Origin: JARRQJ01 sp963810615
Lineage (GTDB): Bacteria > Pseudomonadota > Gammaproteobacteria > DRLM01
NCBI GenBank assembly: GCA_963810615.1
Contig: CAWEOA010000002.1
Span: 744,001 to 808,000 of the forward strand
Direction of reading: 5' to 3'
DNA: 64,000 bases
Shown: piece after piece, positions 7,952 through 16,839 of the stretch
Numbering within the stretch: the first letter of the stretch is position 1
Layout of the letters: every line of letters starts with the position of its first letter
Notes under the pieces: generated by a model
The model's input: only the letters and a program-made list of their open reading frames with translations
Databases searched by the model: none
What the model was told of the DNA's origin: nothing
Translations under genes and position numbers: made by a program

Positions 7952-8647
7952 GTGATGACTAAGATTCTGCTGGTGGATGACGACGTCGAACTCATCGGTA
8001 TGCTCAAGGACTATCTTGAGAATGAGGGGTTTGCCGTTACCACTGTTTATGACGGTGAGTCCGCCATCGGTGAGACCCTGTCCGGACGATACGCGCTTGC
8101 CGTTCTGGATGTGATGATGCCCGGCATGTCCGGAGTGGACGTCTTAAAGCAAATCCGCGCCAAAAGTACCATGCCCGTAGTGATGCTCACCGCCAAGGGC
8201 GACGATATGGACCGTATTCTCGGCCTGGAGATCGGCGCCGACGATTATGTACCCAAACCGTGTACGCCCCGCGAACTCACCGCGCGCATCCGCGCCATCC
8301 TGCGCCGCATAGACGCTTCCGCCGTAGACGACACTTCTTCCGCTCCGCTGGTTGTCGGCCAGCTGACCGTAAAACCCGGACAGCGGCGCGCCGAATGGGC
8401 CGGCCAACTGCTCAACCTGACCAGCATCGAGTTTAATATTCTGGAATTGCTGGCGCGCAATGCCGGACGGCCGGTCAGCAAGAAAGATCTCTCGGAGCTG
8501 GGACTGGGTCGACCCCTGGTGCGTTTCGATCGCAGCATCGACGTGCACATGAGCAATATCCGTCAAAAGCTGGGGGCGCTGGCCGATGGTCGCTCCTGCA
8601 TAGAAACCGTCTATCGCTTGGGTTATCAGCTCATCATGGAACAGTAA
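7952..8647 (+). CDS. cpxR: Response regulator CpxR (OmpR family)
   Basis: The 231-residue protein has a receiver domain with D9-D10-D11, phospho-acceptor D53 in LAVLDVMMPG, the switch Thr in MLTAKG and the conserved Lys in YVPKP. A winged-helix OmpR/PhoB DNA-binding domain follows (SIEFNILELLARNAGRPVSK, then SIDVHMSNIRQKLG and YRLGYQL). The receiver and winged-helix sequences are closest to CpxR in my recognition. The start may be GTG at 7952 or ATG at 7955. A kinase gene follows after one base, so the two are co-transcribed. The partner kinase and the upstream GTAAA repeats support a Cpx envelope-stress role. Confidence 0.85.
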   Translation: MMTKILLVDDDVELIGMLKDYLENEGFAVTTVYDGESAIGETLSGRYALAVLDVMMPGMSGVDVLKQIRAKSTMPVVMLTAKGDDMDRILGLEIGADDYVPKPCTPRELTARIRAILRRIDASAVDDTSSAPLVVGQLTVKPGQRRAEWAGQLLNLTSIEFNILELLARNAGRPVSKKDLSELGLGRPLVRFDRSIDVHMSNIRQKLGALADGRSCIETVYRLGYQLIMEQ

Positions 8648-8648
8648 C

Positions 8649-10058
8649 GTGGGCAGGCTTTTCTGGAAGTTCTTCTTTTTCATCTGGCTGGCGCAGTTGA
8701 CGACGGTAGCCGGCGTCAGTGCGATATTCTGGTTGAAGAATCATGAATTGAACAGCTTCGCCACGAACATCGACGAGAGTCCTTCGGCCACCACACTGGT
8801 CGACTCGGCGGCATCGACCTTGCATTATGCAGGGACGGAAGCCTTGCGCAATCTGCTGGGCACAAGAATGCATGCCATAGTCTATGCCGTCGATGAAACC
8901 AACAAGGATATCCTGAGACGGCCTGTAACGCCGATCATGCTCGAACAGGCCAAACAGATGCTGGTTCGCGAACCGGATCTGCATGCGGTTGAACACGTAA
9001 AGGCGGCCGATGGCCATGTCTATTTACTTTTTTCTACTGTTCCCCAACATGGGTTCGATCACACGCCCCCGGTCGTCGGCGGATCCATTCCCGGAGCCGC
9101 AGCAACATTACCCCAGGCGATGCACTCCCATGGCCACCAGCACCATTTTCCAATCGAACCTATTATTGCGGGGCTTTTCGCCAGTCTGGGATTTGCGGCA
9201 TTACTGGCGTGGTATTTTTCAAAACCTATTCACAGCCTGCGCGCCGCCTTCCAATCAGTATCCGAGGGCGACTTGGACGTACACCTGGCTACCGTCATGG
9301 GCAAGCGTCGCGACGAATTGGCAGACTTAGGCCATGAGTTTGATCGGATGGTACGCCAACTTCGCGCACTGATGGATGGTCAACGCCGGCTGCTTCATGA
9401 CGTCTCGCACGAACTACGTTCTCCATTGGCAAGACTGCAGGCGGCGATTGGACTGGCGCGCCAACAACCGGATAGACTGGAAAACTCCCTGGACCGTATC
9501 GAGCTAGAAGGCACTCGCATGGACAAGCTGGTCGGCGAGCTATTGAGCTTGTCCATGTTGGAGGCCGGCGTTATCACAGCGACAAATGAGGAGATCATCA
9601 TTGATGAATTGATGGATAACATCATCAAGGATGCTCGATTCGAGGCCGAAGCGCGAAAAATCCTGGTTCTCATGACCGGAGACTATACGGCGATGATCAA
9701 GGGCAATATTGAGTTACTGCACTGGGCCATCGAAAATGTCGTGCGCAACGCAGTCAAACATACGCCCGATGGCAGCCAAGTGAGCGTGGATGGCCGCGTT
9801 GACATCAGAAAAGGTTGCTTGGTGCTTTCGGTTCTAGACGATGGCCCGGGCGTTCCCGAGACGGAGCTTAACGCCATCTTTGAGCCGTTTTTTCGCGGCA
9901 GAACCACTAAGATAACAGACGGTCACGGCCTGGGGCTGGCGATAGCACGACGTATTGTGGAAGCGTATGGCGGCACCATACGCGCAGCCAATCGTCCGAC
10001 TAAAGGACTGCGCATTGAAATCATGTTGCCGGTACACGCGGCATTTTCGCCACAATGA
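8649..10058 (+). CDS. cpxA: Sensor histidine kinase CpxA-like, with a histidine-rich periplasmic segment
   Basis: The GTG start lies one base after the cpxR stop. The 469-residue protein has two membrane helices (about 8-28 and 175-195) enclosing a periplasmic domain, then HAMP, a HisKA domain with LLHDVSHELRSPLARL, and an ATPase domain with N-box NVVRNAVKHTP, G1 DDGPGVP, F-box FEPFFRG and G2 GHGLGLAIA. This matches CpxA, which phosphorylates CpxR under envelope stress and dephosphorylates it otherwise. The unusual part is HSHGHQHH just before the second membrane helix (around 9122-9145), a cluster that could bind metal ions. No cpxP-like gene is adjacent. Confidence 0.83.
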   Translation: MGRLFWKFFFFIWLAQLTTVAGVSAIFWLKNHELNSFATNIDESPSATTLVDSAASTLHYAGTEALRNLLGTRMHAIVYAVDETNKDILRRPVTPIMLEQAKQMLVREPDLHAVEHVKAADGHVYLLFSTVPQHGFDHTPPVVGGSIPGAAATLPQAMHSHGHQHHFPIEPIIAGLFASLGFAALLAWYFSKPIHSLRAAFQSVSEGDLDVHLATVMGKRRDELADLGHEFDRMVRQLRALMDGQRRLLHDVSHELRSPLARLQAAIGLARQQPDRLENSLDRIELEGTRMDKLVGELLSLSMLEAGVITATNEEIIIDELMDNIIKDARFEAEARKILVLMTGDYTAMIKGNIELLHWAIENVVRNAVKHTPDGSQVSVDGRVDIRKGCLVLSVLDDGPGVPETELNAIFEPFFRGRTTKITDGHGLGLAIARRIVEAYGGTIRAANRPTKGLRIEIMLPVHAAFSPQ

Positions 10059-10155
10059 AAAGAGCTGGCTCAGCTAGAGCAATAACTGCTATCGACAAGG
10101 TCACATCAGCTATTATTTTATGATCTCGACGCGATTGCGTCCCTTATCTTTAGCC

Positions 10156-11148
10156 TTATATAGGGCCATGATCGGCACGTTGCAGCAGATCATTGGGTAG
10201 ATCGCTCGAATCAAACTGGGCAATGCCTATGGATATAGTTACTTGATCGAGTAATTTCTGGCTGTTCATGTCTTTGATTTTTCCGGCACAGACAGCCCGT
10301 CGGATCTGTTCTGCAACCGAGTAGGCACCGGTAATATCCGTATTCATCAGAATCACGGAGAATTCCTCACCACCAAAGCGCGCCACCATGTCCTTTCCCT
10401 TGACACACCATTTAAACGTCGATGCCACAAAACGCAGCACCTTGTCACCGATAAGATGGCCGTAGTTATCATTAACCTGCTTGAAGTGATCGACGTCGGC
10501 GATCAATACGCAGAATGTCGACTTTTCCGCGCGAGTTTTCTGCACGGCATCTTCCAAGGTGGTATCGAAAGACTTGCGATTGGAAATACCGGTCAGAGAA
10601 TCGATATAGGACTCTTCCCTGATCTGAGCCAGTTCTTTACGGAGTGATTCCATCTCGCTGGAAATTTGCGTCAGTTGCGCATTAAATCGCCGCTGAGTCA
10701 GCTCGGTCGCCCGGGTATCTTGAATGACCATTTCGACTTCCGCCGCCATTACCTGAGGAGACGGTGATTCATTCAAAACAGCGGCGAATTGAGTCAGCCT
10801 GTCCGCGTAAGTGGACAGTTTCCCACCCGACCGCTCAATGTCCATTTGCATACTGTGGATGATACTGTTCAATTCACGGCGAATGTCATCCAAGGACTGG
10901 TCATCTAGAATGTATAACCGCTGATACAGCTCCCACAAACGTTCGCCAAGTGATTTCTCTTGCGACATTACGGCCTCATCGAGGCCCTTTTTCAGCGCCG
11001 CATTCTTGCCCGATACACAGTCATATCCCATCCTATAGTTGTAGGGTGACATGGGAATCTGATGTTTGGATAGGAGCGCGATAGCCATGCGTAAATTTTC
11101 GGAGGCCTGCTCTTGCTCTTCAATGTATGGATTCTTCTCCACAGACAT
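10156..11148 (-). CDS. Diguanylate cyclase (GGEEF) with a frameshifted C-terminus
   Basis: The N-terminal 160 residues form a helical domain (MSPYNYRMGYDCVSG) of the kind found in other soluble bacterial GGDEF proteins. The GGDEF domain follows, with DSLTGISNRKSF, the metal-binding ADVDHFKQVND and the active site ARFGGEEFSVIL. It should make cyclic di-GMP from two GTP. The allosteric I-site RxxD is replaced by KGKD. The annotated frame ends abruptly with RADHGPI. One extra base near 10166-10170 displaces the expected ending; the next frame reads ALYKAKDKGRNRVEIIK and stops at 10113, which is the normal end of this domain. So 17 conserved residues are lost, by real mutation or by sequence error. 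No membrane segment; likely cytosolic. Confidence 0.85.
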   Translation of the reverse strand: MSVEKNPYIEEQEQASENLRMAIALLSKHQIPMSPYNYRMGYDCVSGKNAALKKGLDEAVMSQEKSLGERLWELYQRLYILDDQSLDDIRRELNSIIHSMQMDIERSGGKLSTYADRLTQFAAVLNESPSPQVMAAEVEMVIQDTRATELTQRRFNAQLTQISSEMESLRKELAQIREESYIDSLTGISNRKSFDTTLEDAVQKTRAEKSTFCVLIADVDHFKQVNDNYGHLIGDKVLRFVASTFKWCVKGKDMVARFGGEEFSVILMNTDITGAYSVAEQIRRAVCAGKIKDMNSQKLLDQVTISIGIAQFDSSDLPNDLLQRADHGPI

Positions 11149-11350
11149 ATTTCCATGTAAAATAGCGGCTTATCTTTTGAGGCATTCCGCGCCTCCACCC
11201 TAGTAATACATATAACGTGATATCGATGGAATTTCTTTAGCCCCCCAAGAATCCTCGAGCGCAGACACGCTCCCTAGGCGTTGACATCGCCAAGCCCCGT
11301 TACCGGCCCTAGGGCCGAGGCCATTGAGGGAACCCCCTAAGACTGAATGA

Positions 11351-12127
11351 TTAGTGTGGCGTAGAAGTGGGCGATATTGCGGCTGGCCGCGACTTGGCCG
11401 GGGGTTCCTTCACCTGGATGACCAATGAAACGCGGCGATTACGCGCCCGGCCGGCCTCGCTGTCATTGGCGGCAACCGGATGAGTATCGGCATAACCGAT
11501 GGCACGCAGACGTTCGTTCGCCACACCGCTGCGGATGAAATAGCGCGCCACATTGGTGGCACGAAAACTGGAAAGCTCCCAATTGGAGGGAAACTGCGCG
11601 GTATGGATGGGCACATTATCCGTATGCCCTTCCACTGAGACGGGATAGGTGTTTTGTTTGAGAATTTGAGCGATACCGTCGAGTACCGAGCGACCAAGGG
11701 CTGTCAGATCGGCGCTGCCTTCGGCAAATAGGACATCATCCTTAATAACCAAATTAATCTCGGTGGCCGTGGCCATCACATCCACCATGTTCTTGATGTT
11801 TTGCGGGATGACTATGGCCGGCATCGCTGCGGGAGCGGGAGGCGACGGAACCGGAGCCGGCATCTTGGGGGCCGCGACGGGCTGTGGATGCGGTAACGGC
11901 CGCGCAGTCGCCATCGGTACGTTCTTCGGCGTCTCATGCCGCGTCATCTGGCTGAACGACAGCAACAACACAAACAAGGTTATCAATAAAGAAAGGATAT
12001 CGACAAAGCTGATCAGCCAACTGCTGTCTTTCTCTTCCGCCGGATCAAACTCGCAAAGCTCGGGAAAGTTGAAAGCCTCTAATTTGTATGGGTTGGGCAC
12101 CTTGAGATCCGTCGGATTCATAGGCAA
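11351..12127 (-). CDS. motB: MotB-like flagellar stator protein
   Basis: The 258-residue protein has one membrane helix (about 38-60) with D43 in SFVDILSLL at the position of the proton- or sodium-binding Asp of MotB. A Pro/Ala-rich linker follows, then a C-terminal OmpA-like peptidoglycan-binding domain with VEGHTDNVPI, SSFRATNVARYFI and ARNRRVSLVI. With the MotA-like protein 7 bp upstream it would form an ion channel that powers flagellar rotation. No other flagellar genes are in the window, so it could also be an additional stator set. Confidence 0.88.
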   Translation of the reverse strand: MPMNPTDLKVPNPYKLEAFNFPELCEFDPAEEKDSSWLISFVDILSLLITLFVLLLSFSQMTRHETPKNVPMATARPLPHPQPVAAPKMPAPVPSPPAPAAMPAIVIPQNIKNMVDVMATATEINLVIKDDVLFAEGSADLTALGRSVLDGIAQILKQNTYPVSVEGHTDNVPIHTAQFPSNWELSSFRATNVARYFIRSGVANERLRAIGYADTHPVAANDSEAGRARNRRVSLVIQVKEPPAKSRPAAISPTSTPH

Positions 12128-12134
12128 TCCGACT

Positions 12135-12959
12135 TCATGCCGCCCTGGCCAATGTCACCGCCGCCTGTGGATTTCCCTGTAGCTGACCGAGGTACATTTC
12201 CAGTGATTCCTTGATCACTATGGGGTGGCGGCGCTGGTGCAGCAGGACAACCCCTTCAAGCAGAAAATTCATACCCATAATCCGATGCTGAATGCGTCGT
12301 TCCATTTTCATGGCCAGGGGTTTGAATATCACATTGGCCAATACCAAACCGTACAAAGTGGTAATCAAAGCAAAAGACATGGTCGCGCCTATTTGAGACA
12401 GACTGGCCTGTCCCAGGCCGTGCAGCATCTGCACTAAACCGAACAAGGTACCCAGCATTCCGAAGGCCGGGGCGAATGTGGCCATAATCCGTAAGATATG
12501 GGCTTGGCTTTGTTCCTGATCGCGGATGCCGGCGATGCGCCATTGCAGGACTTTGACGACGTCATGAATCGGCTCTTGATCAAGGACCAGCTGCGCGCCA
12601 ACCCGCAGCAAGGGGTTGCTGACCTTGGCGATGGCCTGTTCGGCAGCTTCGATATTGCCTGCCCGATACCAATAGGCGATATCCAGCAGATGCGGTATTT
12701 CCGAATTAATTTGGATTTTTTCATCATGCATCAACCGGGGTAATGTCTTGAATACTTTGACCACGTCATGCAAGGGACGACTGACCAATGTCGCCGCCAA
12801 GGTGCCGCCTAACACCAAGAGCAAACCGGATAGATTGAACAAGGCCATGAAGCCTTGATGAGCGATATAGGCCGTGACGAAGAGAATGCACACGCCGCTC
12901 GACAACCCGAGCAAGGTTGACTTACGCGTATCGATAAACCATTTCATGCCGAGCATCAC
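12135..12959 (-). CDS. motA: MotA-like flagellar stator protein
   Basis: The 274-residue protein carries the MotA/PomA plan: two N-terminal membrane helices, a cytoplasmic loop, then helices three and four around FAPAFGMLGTLFGLVQML and IGATMSFALITTLYGLVLAN. The proline and glycine pattern of these last helices is typical of MotA/ExbB-type channels. The likely start may be the later Met of MKWFIDTRKS at 12947. It is the first gene of a two-gene operon with motB. Confidence 0.88.
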   Translation of the reverse strand: MMLGMKWFIDTRKSTLLGLSSGVCILFVTAYIAHQGFMALFNLSGLLLVLGGTLAATLVSRPLHDVVKVFKTLPRLMHDEKIQINSEIPHLLDIAYWYRAGNIEAAEQAIAKVSNPLLRVGAQLVLDQEPIHDVVKVLQWRIAGIRDQEQSQAHILRIMATFAPAFGMLGTLFGLVQMLHGLGQASLSQIGATMSFALITTLYGLVLANVIFKPLAMKMERRIQHRIMGMNFLLEGVVLLHQRRHPIVIKESLEMYLGQLQGNPQAAVTLARAA

Positions 12960-13464
12960 CTACATTGGGACTTGCTTTACACCATTAAGCACAAATCGTG
13001 CCCGGACTCAGATCGTCGATTGTGGCGATGGGTCGCGCTGATTTACTATTTGTTGCGGCAAGGGCTTGCCGGTTGTTGATTGGCCATTTGCCGCGGTTGG
13101 GTAAAACGCGGCAATATCTTGTTGCTCTCGCGCCGTGCCGTCGCCGCTGTTCGTTGCTCAATGATGGGCGGGAACGCTTAACGAACGCTTTCTGGCATAT
13201 GTTACTTACCGAACAGATTGCAACATGGTGCCGTAGGCAATATGGTTGTTGAATGTGGGCTAATTCGCTAGGACATTTCACCCGATGGAAATGCCCGCCT
13301 ACTAAAATGAACGTGGACATTCCCAATATAATATTATTATTTTAATATATGCTTATATTTGATTACCCTACTGCCTGCCATTGTTGAAGAGGGAGAGACC
13401 CAAGGGTGGACACATTCATGACTCATAGGAAAGCCGTGTCCGAACAGCGGCACAGCCGGCAAAG
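12960..13464. other. Intergenic region upstream of the cytochrome bd operon
   Basis: About 500 bases without a supported gene. The right part has a marked AT-rich block (13325-13365), which looks like the cyd promoter region. It contains TTGAT (in TATTTGATTACCC), one half of an FNR site, but the second half is not recognisable. Frames in the left part have no supporting features. Confidence 0.4.
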
Positions 13465-13695
13465 ATGCTGAGCAGAATGCGCGCGCAGCTACTATCTCAT
13501 CACCGACGATATCCGCTACGTTGGCACCTTGGGGGACTGCTGCTCATTAAGGCGGCGATACTTTATGTAATCTGGCTTGCCTGGTTCAGTCATCCGATCT
13601 CCCTCAAGCCGCAGCAAGTAGCCGATGAACTGCTGACGCCCGCCCATGTTTCAACCTGCAGCCGAAAGGACACCTGCGATGCAACCCAACCTTGA
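13465..13695 (+). CDS. cydP: Small membrane protein CydP of the cytochrome bd operon
   Basis: The 76-residue protein has a basic start, one hydrophobic helix (LGGLLLIKAAILYVIWLAWF) and the segment SHPISLKPQQVADELL. This fits the short CydP protein that precedes cydA in many proteobacteria. The ending overlaps the first 17 bases of cydA in another frame, so translation is probably coupled. The start could also be the Met four codons later (13477). The exact role of CydP in oxidase assembly is not established to my knowledge. Confidence 0.75.
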   Translation: MLSRMRAQLLSHHRRYPLRWHLGGLLLIKAAILYVIWLAWFSHPISLKPQQVADELLTPAHVSTCSRKDTCDATQP

Positions 13696-15268
13696 ACTCG
13701 TCGATTTGTCTCGCCTGCAATTTGCCGCAACGGCGATGTACCACTTCTTGTTCGTGCCGCTGACCTTGGGATTGTCATGGATCCTGGTCATCATGGAATC
13801 GGCATACGTAATGACGGGCAAAGAAATCTACCGTGACATGACCCGCTTCTGGGGCAAGTTGTTCGGCATCAATTTCGCCATGGGGGTGACCACCGGCATC
13901 ACCATGGAATTCCAGTTCGGCACCAACTGGTCTTATTATTCCCACTACGTAGGGGATATCTTCGGCGTTCCGCTGGCGATTGAAGGATTGATGGCGTTCT
14001 TCCTGGAATCCACCTTCGTCGGTTTGTTCTTCTTCGGCTGGGATCGTCTATCCAAGCGCCAGCACCTGCTGGTCACCTTTCTAGTGGCACTGGGTTCGAA
14101 CCTGTCGGCGCTGTGGATCCTCATCGCCAACGGCTGGATGCAAAATCCGGTGGCCGCGGTATTCAACGAAACGACCATGCGCATGGAGCTGACCAGCATC
14201 GCCGACTTGATATTCAACCCGGTGGCACAGGTGAAATTCGTGCATACCGTAGCGGCGGGATATGTCACCGGCTCGCTGTTCGTACTAGGGATCAGCGCCT
14301 ACTACTTATTGCGCGGCCGTGACCGCGCCTTCGCGCAGCGCTCTTTCGCCATCGCCGCCGGTTTCGGCCTGGCATCGAGCCTGTCGGTCATCGTACTCGG
14401 TGACGAATCGGGCTATGTCACCGGTGACGTGCAGCGCATGAAGCTGGCCGCCATCGAATCGGAATGGCATACCGAAAAGCCGCCCGCCTCCTTCACCGTG
14501 TTCGGCTGGCCGGATGAAAAGACCGAAACCACCGATTACGCGCTACGCATTCCCTATGTCATGGGCCTGATCGCCACCCGCTCCACCGATACCCCGGTGG
14601 AAGGCATCGTCGACCTGCGCAACGCCAATCGCAAACGCATCGAAAGCGGTATGCTGGCCTATGGCGCCTTACAGGACATCAAACACGGCACGGCGACGCC
14701 GCAGACCCGCCAGGTATTCGAGCAGCATAAAAAAGACCTGGGCTATGGCCTGCTGCTGAAAAAATATACCGACAATCCGGCACAGGCGACCCGGCAGCAA
14801 ATCGACAGCGCGGCCGCCGATACCGTACCGGGTATCGCGCCGATGTTCTGGTCGTTCCGGGTCATGGTGGGCTTGGGTTTCTTCTTCCTGTTTTTGTTCG
14901 GCGCCGCGTTTTATTTGTCCGCCTCGCGCCATCCCTGGGATCGCCGCCCCTGGCTGCTCAAGCTGGCGCTGTACAGCATTCCCTTGCCGTGGCTCGCCGC
15001 GGAATTCGGCTGGTTCGTCGCCGAATTCGGCCGTCAGCCCTGGACCATCAGCGGCATCCTGCCCACCTACCTCAGTACTTCCAGCCTGACCAGCGGCGAT
15101 CTCTACTTCAGCCTCGCCGGCTTCATCAGCTTCTATACCCTGTTGTTGATCGTCGAACTGTATCTGATGTTCAAATACGCGCGCCTGGGTCCGAGCAGCC
15201 TGGGCACCGGACGCTACCATTTTGAAAATGAAGCGACGACCGCATCCGGACAAGGAGTCTTGAAATGA
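13679..15268 (+). CDS. cydA: Cytochrome bd ubiquinol oxidase subunit I
   Basis: CydA binds hemes b558, b595 and d and oxidises quinol, passing electrons to oxygen at the inner membrane. Visible family features are the heme-ligand His in TAMYHFLFVPLTLGL, the conserved FLESTF and GSNLSALWILIANGWMQNP segments, a long Q-loop starting EWHTEKPPASFTVFGWP (the L-type, like E. coli), the heme-b558 Met region FWSFRVMVGLG and the GRQPW motif. The length (529 residues) fits. The start at 13679 is chosen because AAAGGA precedes it; the frame is open 33 bases further up but without a ribosome site. It overlaps cydB by 4 bp. No cydDC genes are next to it. Confidence 0.97.
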   Translation: MQPNLELVDLSRLQFAATAMYHFLFVPLTLGLSWILVIMESAYVMTGKEIYRDMTRFWGKLFGINFAMGVTTGITMEFQFGTNWSYYSHYVGDIFGVPLAIEGLMAFFLESTFVGLFFFGWDRLSKRQHLLVTFLVALGSNLSALWILIANGWMQNPVAAVFNETTMRMELTSIADLIFNPVAQVKFVHTVAAGYVTGSLFVLGISAYYLLRGRDRAFAQRSFAIAAGFGLASSLSVIVLGDESGYVTGDVQRMKLAAIESEWHTEKPPASFTVFGWPDEKTETTDYALRIPYVMGLIATRSTDTPVEGIVDLRNANRKRIESGMLAYGALQDIKHGTATPQTRQVFEQHKKDLGYGLLLKKYTDNPAQATRQQIDSAAADTVPGIAPMFWSFRVMVGLGFFFLFLFGAAFYLSASRHPWDRRPWLLKLALYSIPLPWLAAEFGWFVAEFGRQPWTISGILPTYLSTSSLTSGDLYFSLAGFISFYTLLLIVELYLMFKYARLGPSSLGTGRYHFENEATTASGQGVLK

Positions 15269-16407
15269 TCTTCGATTATGAAACTCTGAAAGTGATCTGG
15301 TGGCTGTTCGTCGGGGTCTTATTGATCGGCTTCGCCGTCAGCGACGGCTTCGATATGGGGGTCGGGACGCTGCTGCCCTTCCTGGGCAAGAACGACGAGG
15401 AGCGGCGCATCATCATCAATTCCGTCGGCGCCACCTGGGAGGGCAATCAAGTGTGGTTCATTACCGCCGGCGGCGCCCTGTTCGCCGCCTGGCCCTTGGT
15501 GTACGCTGCGGCGTTTTCAGGTTTTTACATCGCCTTGCTGCTGGTTTTGTTCGCCCTGTTTCTCCGCCCGGTTGGTTTCGACTATCGCAGCAAGCTGCCC
15601 AACCCCCGATGGCGCAGTACCTGGGATTGGGGACTGTTCATCGGCGGCACGGTACCGGCCCTGGTCTTCGGCGTCGCCTTCGGCAATCTGCTGCTCGGCG
15701 TACCCTTTCATTACGACGACACCATGCGCGTATTTTATACCGGTTCGTTCTGGCAATTGCTCAATCCCTTCGCCCTGCTCAGCGGCGTGGTGAGCCTCAG
15801 CATGCTGATGATGCACGGCGCCGTATATCTGCAGATACGCACCGAGGGCGCCATCTACAAGCGCGCGGTACTGGCGGCGCAGATCTCGGCCATTGTTATG
15901 CTGGCAGGCTTCGTCGCGGCGGGAGTGTGGCTGGCCAACGGTATAGAAGGTTATCGCATCGTCAGCATGCCGCCTGCTAACGACGTCTTCGTACCGGCCG
16001 CGAAACAGGTCATCAAGGAAAGCGGTGCCTGGCTCCACAACTATGTGATGTATCCCTGGATGCTGTTTGCGCCGCTACTCGCCTTCCTGGGCGCAATCTT
16101 GACCGTGTTCCTGTCACGCGCCGGCAAAGCGGGTATGGCATTCTTTACCAGCGGCGCCACCATCGCGGGGATTATATTGACCGCCGGCTTATCAATGTTC
16201 CCCTTCGTGATGCCGTCATCCTCCGACCCCAACAGCAGTCTGACGGCCTGGGATGCGGTATCCAGTCACGGCACGCTGCAAGTGATGTTCTGGGTGGTAC
16301 TGGTGTTTCTGCCCATCGTGATGGCTTACACCGGCTGGGTGTACGGCGTCCTGCGCGGTAAGATCACTATCCAGACCATTCGCGACGGCAACCATACCTT
16401 ATATTGA
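15265..16407 (+). CDS. cydB: Cytochrome bd ubiquinol oxidase subunit II
   Basis: The 380-residue integral membrane protein matches CydB, the second large subunit of the bd oxidase. It opens with WWLFVGVLLIGFAVSDGFDMGVG, contains NSVGATWEGNQVWFITAGGALFAAWP, and has the late segment SMFPFVMPSSSDPNSSLTAWDA. ATGA overlap with cydA and the cydX gene 15 bases downstream show a cydPABX operon. The oxidase allows respiration at low oxygen. Confidence 0.97.
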   Translation: MIFDYETLKVIWWLFVGVLLIGFAVSDGFDMGVGTLLPFLGKNDEERRIIINSVGATWEGNQVWFITAGGALFAAWPLVYAAAFSGFYIALLLVLFALFLRPVGFDYRSKLPNPRWRSTWDWGLFIGGTVPALVFGVAFGNLLLGVPFHYDDTMRVFYTGSFWQLLNPFALLSGVVSLSMLMMHGAVYLQIRTEGAIYKRAVLAAQISAIVMLAGFVAAGVWLANGIEGYRIVSMPPANDVFVPAAKQVIKESGAWLHNYVMYPWMLFAPLLAFLGAILTVFLSRAGKAGMAFFTSGATIAGIILTAGLSMFPFVMPSSSDPNSSLTAWDAVSSHGTLQVMFWVVLVFLPIVMAYTGWVYGVLRGKITIQTIRDGNHTLY

Positions 16408-16422
16408 TAAAAGGAGAACGAC

Positions 16423-16548
16423 ATGTGGTATTTCACTTGGATCTTGGGCATCGGCGTAGCGCTGGCCTTCGGATTGGTGAACGCCCTATGGCTGGAGGCA
16501 GCGGAAAAGTTTGAAAATGGCCAAGACACCTCTTCGGACAAGGGTTAA
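16423..16548 (+). CDS. cydX: Small bd-oxidase subunit CydX
   Basis: A 41-codon gene begins MWYFTWILGIGVALAFGLVN and continues ALWLEAAEKFENG. This is the signature of CydX, a single-helix subunit that stabilises the hemes of cytochrome bd. A strong ribosome site AAGGAG stands at 16411-16416, seven bases before the start, and the gene directly follows cydB. Confidence 0.95.
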   Translation: MWYFTWILGIGVALAFGLVNALWLEAAEKFENGQDTSSDKG

Positions 16549-16720
16549 ACCAAGCTTTGAGCATTATGCTTGCCCTAGGGGTCGCCGCCTGCCGCAATAT
16601 CCTGCGATCCTATCCATTCACATCGACATTGACCAACACTAAACAAACAAAATACCTTCTAACCGCTTCCGGCTAAACTCCAAGGCTGATCAAACCGTTA
16701 CACCCATAACGACCCATCGT

Positions 16721-16744
16721 CGGCGGAGCGCCTATGCTCCGCCG
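16721..16744 (+). other. Strong GC-rich hairpin between cydX and the GGDEF-EAL gene
   Basis: CGGCGGAGC (16721-16729) pairs perfectly with GCTCCGCCG (16736-16744) around a 6-nt loop. No T-tract follows, so it may be an RNA-stabilising or protein-binding structure rather than a simple terminator. Confidence 0.5.
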
Positions 16745-16839
16745 TCGTCGCGCGCGCCATAACAGGCTGGTGTTTGGGAGCAGGCATTTCGATTCGGCAT
16801 CATCCTGTGGGTGCAGCGGCTGTTTTTGAGGAAGGATAC

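Noticed and set aside
13355..13375. FNR box upstream of the cyd operon
   Set aside because: Only the TTGAT half is present; the second half does not fit, so no site is annotated.
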